Positions 31,267 to 32,764 of a DNA stretch of 32,764 bases are shown piece by piece (position 1 is the stretch's first letter; every line of letters starts with the position of its first letter). The stretch lies in NCBI RefSeq assembly GCF_019599465.1, contig NZ_RKLR01000021.1, forward strand, positions 1 to 32,764. Direction: 5' to 3'. Under the pieces are notes generated by a model that saw only the letters and a program-made list of their open reading frames with translations, did not search any database and had not been told where the DNA came from. This DNA comes from Haloarcula rubra. GTDB taxonomy: Archaea > Halobacteriota > Halobacteria > Halobacteriales > Haloarculaceae. A program made the translations under genes and the position numbers.

Positions 31267-32764
31267 ATGGCACGCGATACAGGTGTTGGAAGTCATTCAC
31301 CTGTCGTCCGCGTCTCGGCAGACGCGGCACGAATAAACCACGAACCGGTGGTGACCGCGGCGCGGGATGCGACCGACGCCGTTTCAGTCCGTCAGACGGG
31401 GCCGTCCGGCATCGCGGGTGACGGGCCACTCTTCATGGCATCGCTCGAAGGGCGAACCGCGTTCTTTCACGACCCGCCATTGTCGAGTATTCCGTCGCTC
31501 GTCAAAAGCATCGAAGGTGGCCTCTTGCCCACCGACGATGCAGACGCTGTCGTTAAGCACGATCCACAGACAACGACACTTCCTTTACAAGACACAGGGC
31601 CAGTGTCAGTAGGGGACCGACTCGTGTTGGGTCCCTGTGGATGGGTCGACCCGCTTGACCTTGCCCAGCATACCTTCGTCTCGACGTCCACGACGGCCGA
31701 AACGGTGGCGGATGTCGGTCTGCTTGGCCGTGGTCGGGGTGATGCGGCCGCCGACAACCCGGTCGCCGACGTGTGGGAGACCGCACGTACGGCCGACGGT
31801 GACCCGGTCGTCGTCGTCAACGCGAACGAGACACGGGATGAACAATGCGCTGATAGGACACTGCTTGCCGCCACGCCGATGACGGTCCTTGATGGCGTCG
31901 CGGTGGTAGCCGAGCACATTGGTGCTGAGGACGCCGTTCTCTACCTGAACGAGACGGACACCCATCTCCATCAGCACCTACAGGCCGCCATCGACGCGGC
32001 CGGTGACGATCTGCCGGTTATTCCGAAACTAGTGGCCGGCCCGGACGAGTACCGCGCTGGCGAACCGACAGCGGCGCTTGAAGCATTAGAGGGGGCAGAC
32101 CGCATCGAACCGCGCCTGCAACCACCGACACCGGCTGAATGTGGTCTCTACGGCCGACCGACAGTCATCCACACCCCACGGACCTTCGCTCACGTGCACC
32201 GACTCCTCACCAACCCAGATGCCTACGACTCGGATTCTCCCGATCCTGGTACTCGACTCGTCACGGTCACTGGTGACGTCGCAAACCCGGCCACCGTCGA
32301 ACTGTCCTCCGACAGCAGCCTCACCGCTGTCCGCGATGCGGTCGAGATGGATGGAACCTACAAGATGGCCTGCGTGGGTGGCGTCCTCGGCGGTATCACC
32401 CGTGACCTCGACGTCGCCCCGACGGCACAATCCTTGCGGGCCGCCGGTCTCGGCACGGACGGCGTCGTGGAACTGCTCGCCGACGACCGCTGTGCGCTGG
32501 CGACCGTCGGCGAGCGAGCGCGGTTCGCCGCCACGGAGAACAGCGGCCGTTGCGTCCCCGGGCGCGAAGGGACGACACAACTCGCCGAACTCCTGCGTGA
32601 CGTGTACGACGGCTCGTTCGAGACGGACAAACTACGTGAACTGGGGCGGGTGATGCGCCGGTCCAGCAACTGCCAGATTGGCGCGCACGCGCCACGGCCC
32701 GTGACGACAGCTCTCGACGAGTTCGAACCGGAGTTTCGCGCGCACACCGACGGCCGTTGCCCGG
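31267..32764 (+). CDS. NuoF-like (51 kDa NADH dehydrogenase type) protein, 3' end cut by the window
   Basis: The frame runs from ATG 31267 to the window end without a stop, 499 codons. Its layout follows NuoF: an FMN-domain part GRGRGDAAADNPVADVW, VVNANETRDEQCADRTLLAA and GAEDAVLYLNETD; then LYGRPTVIHTPRTFAHVHRLL; the SLBB-like GTRLVTVTGDVANPATVEL; and a C-terminal Fe-S domain. In that domain NuoF normally has four cysteines (CxxCxxC and one about 40 further). Here the stretch is ENSGRCVPGREG (424-435), with Ser and Gly in place of the first and third Cys; C429 and C469 remain. It probably oxidises or reduces NAD(P)H in a soluble complex such as formate dehydrogenase, but the partner genes lie outside the window. 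Confidence 0.8.
   Translation, partial: MARDTGVGSHSPVVRVSADAARINHEPVVTAARDATDAVSVRQTGPSGIAGDGPLFMASLEGRTAFFHDPPLSSIPSLVKSIEGGLLPTDDADAVVKHDPQTTTLPLQDTGPVSVGDRLVLGPCGWVDPLDLAQHTFVSTSTTAETVADVGLLGRGRGDAAADNPVADVWETARTADGDPVVVVNANETRDEQCADRTLLAATPMTVLDGVAVVAEHIGAEDAVLYLNETDTHLHQHLQAAIDAAGDDLPVIPKLVAGPDEYRAGEPTAALEALEGADRIEPRLQPPTPAECGLYGRPTVIHTPRTFAHVHRLLTNPDAYDSDSPDPGTRLVTVTGDVANPATVELSSDSSLTAVRDAVEMDGTYKMACVGGVLGGITRDLDVAPTAQSLRAAGLGTDGVVELLADDRCALATVGERARFAATENSGRCVPGREGTTQLAELLRDVYDGSFETDKLRELGRVMRRSSNCQIGAHAPRPVTTALDEFEPEFRAHTDGRCP

Noticed and set aside
1-32764. tRNA or rRNA genes
   Set aside because: Reading through by eye I saw no cloverleaf with a GTTC-type arm and no rRNA-like stretch; a covariance search would be needed to exclude them fully.

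Overview
The window reads as haloarchaeal DNA. The proteins are rich in Asp/Glu, stop-to-start spacings are tight, TATA-like boxes sit 22-37 nt before leaderless-looking starts, and there is an Orc1/Cdc6 initiator gene, IS6-type transposase genes and split glycine-dehydrogenase subunits. Low-GC decayed stretches, IS genes and an orc-linked replication origin make a secondary replicon (megaplasmid or mini-chromosome) or an accessory island the best guess. This is inference, since no replicon ends are visible.

Left part (1-5500): decayed DNA with a frameshifted PPC/DUF296 gene (832-1240) and a heavily decayed ArdC-like gene on the minus strand (about 1569-2376). A replication origin follows: six plus-oriented repeats (2467-3107), an AT-rich stretch (about 3160-3300), an inverted repeat copy (3313-3336), the orc1/cdc6 gene (3467-4723) and a second inverted copy behind it (4769-4793). 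A hypothetical gene lies at 4995-5462.

Middle left (5771-13904): between two unrelated IS6-type transposase genes is a seven-gene minus-strand operon (12212 to 6671). Its order is R2lox-like di-metal oxidase, MDR oxidoreductase, acyl carrier protein, FabF-type ketosynthase, AcpS-type phosphopantetheinyl transferase, FabD-type acyltransferase and FabG-type ketoreductase. Archaea generally lack ACP-dependent fatty acid synthesis, so a compact ACP/ketosynthase set with an R2lox-like enzyme is the most striking content here. No dehydratase, KAS III or carboxylase gene is present. A TRIC/UPF0126 membrane protein gene lies between the operon and the right-hand IS6.

Middle right (14218-26306): a glycine/serine/threonine module. 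It has an IclR-type regulator, threonine ammonia-lyase with ACT domain, the glycine cleavage system (gcvT, gcvH, gcvPA, gcvPB, lpdA), RidA, serine hydroxymethyltransferase, lipoyl synthase and PdxS. The helpers fit the enzymes: LipA supplies lipoate for GcvH, PdxS supplies PLP for IlvA/GcvP/GlyA, and RidA clears the reactive enamine made by threonine/serine dehydration. A near-palindromic motif occurs three times around the IclR gene and is a candidate operator.

Right part (26599-32764): an operon of a DUF5058-type membrane protein, a second membrane protein and an M20 amidohydrolase. After it come a decayed MDR gene carrying a 28-bp tandem duplication, a small winged-helix regulator, a perfect 10-bp-arm palindrome, a small hypothetical ORF, and a NuoF-like gene that runs off the right edge and lacks two of the four expected Fe-S cysteines.
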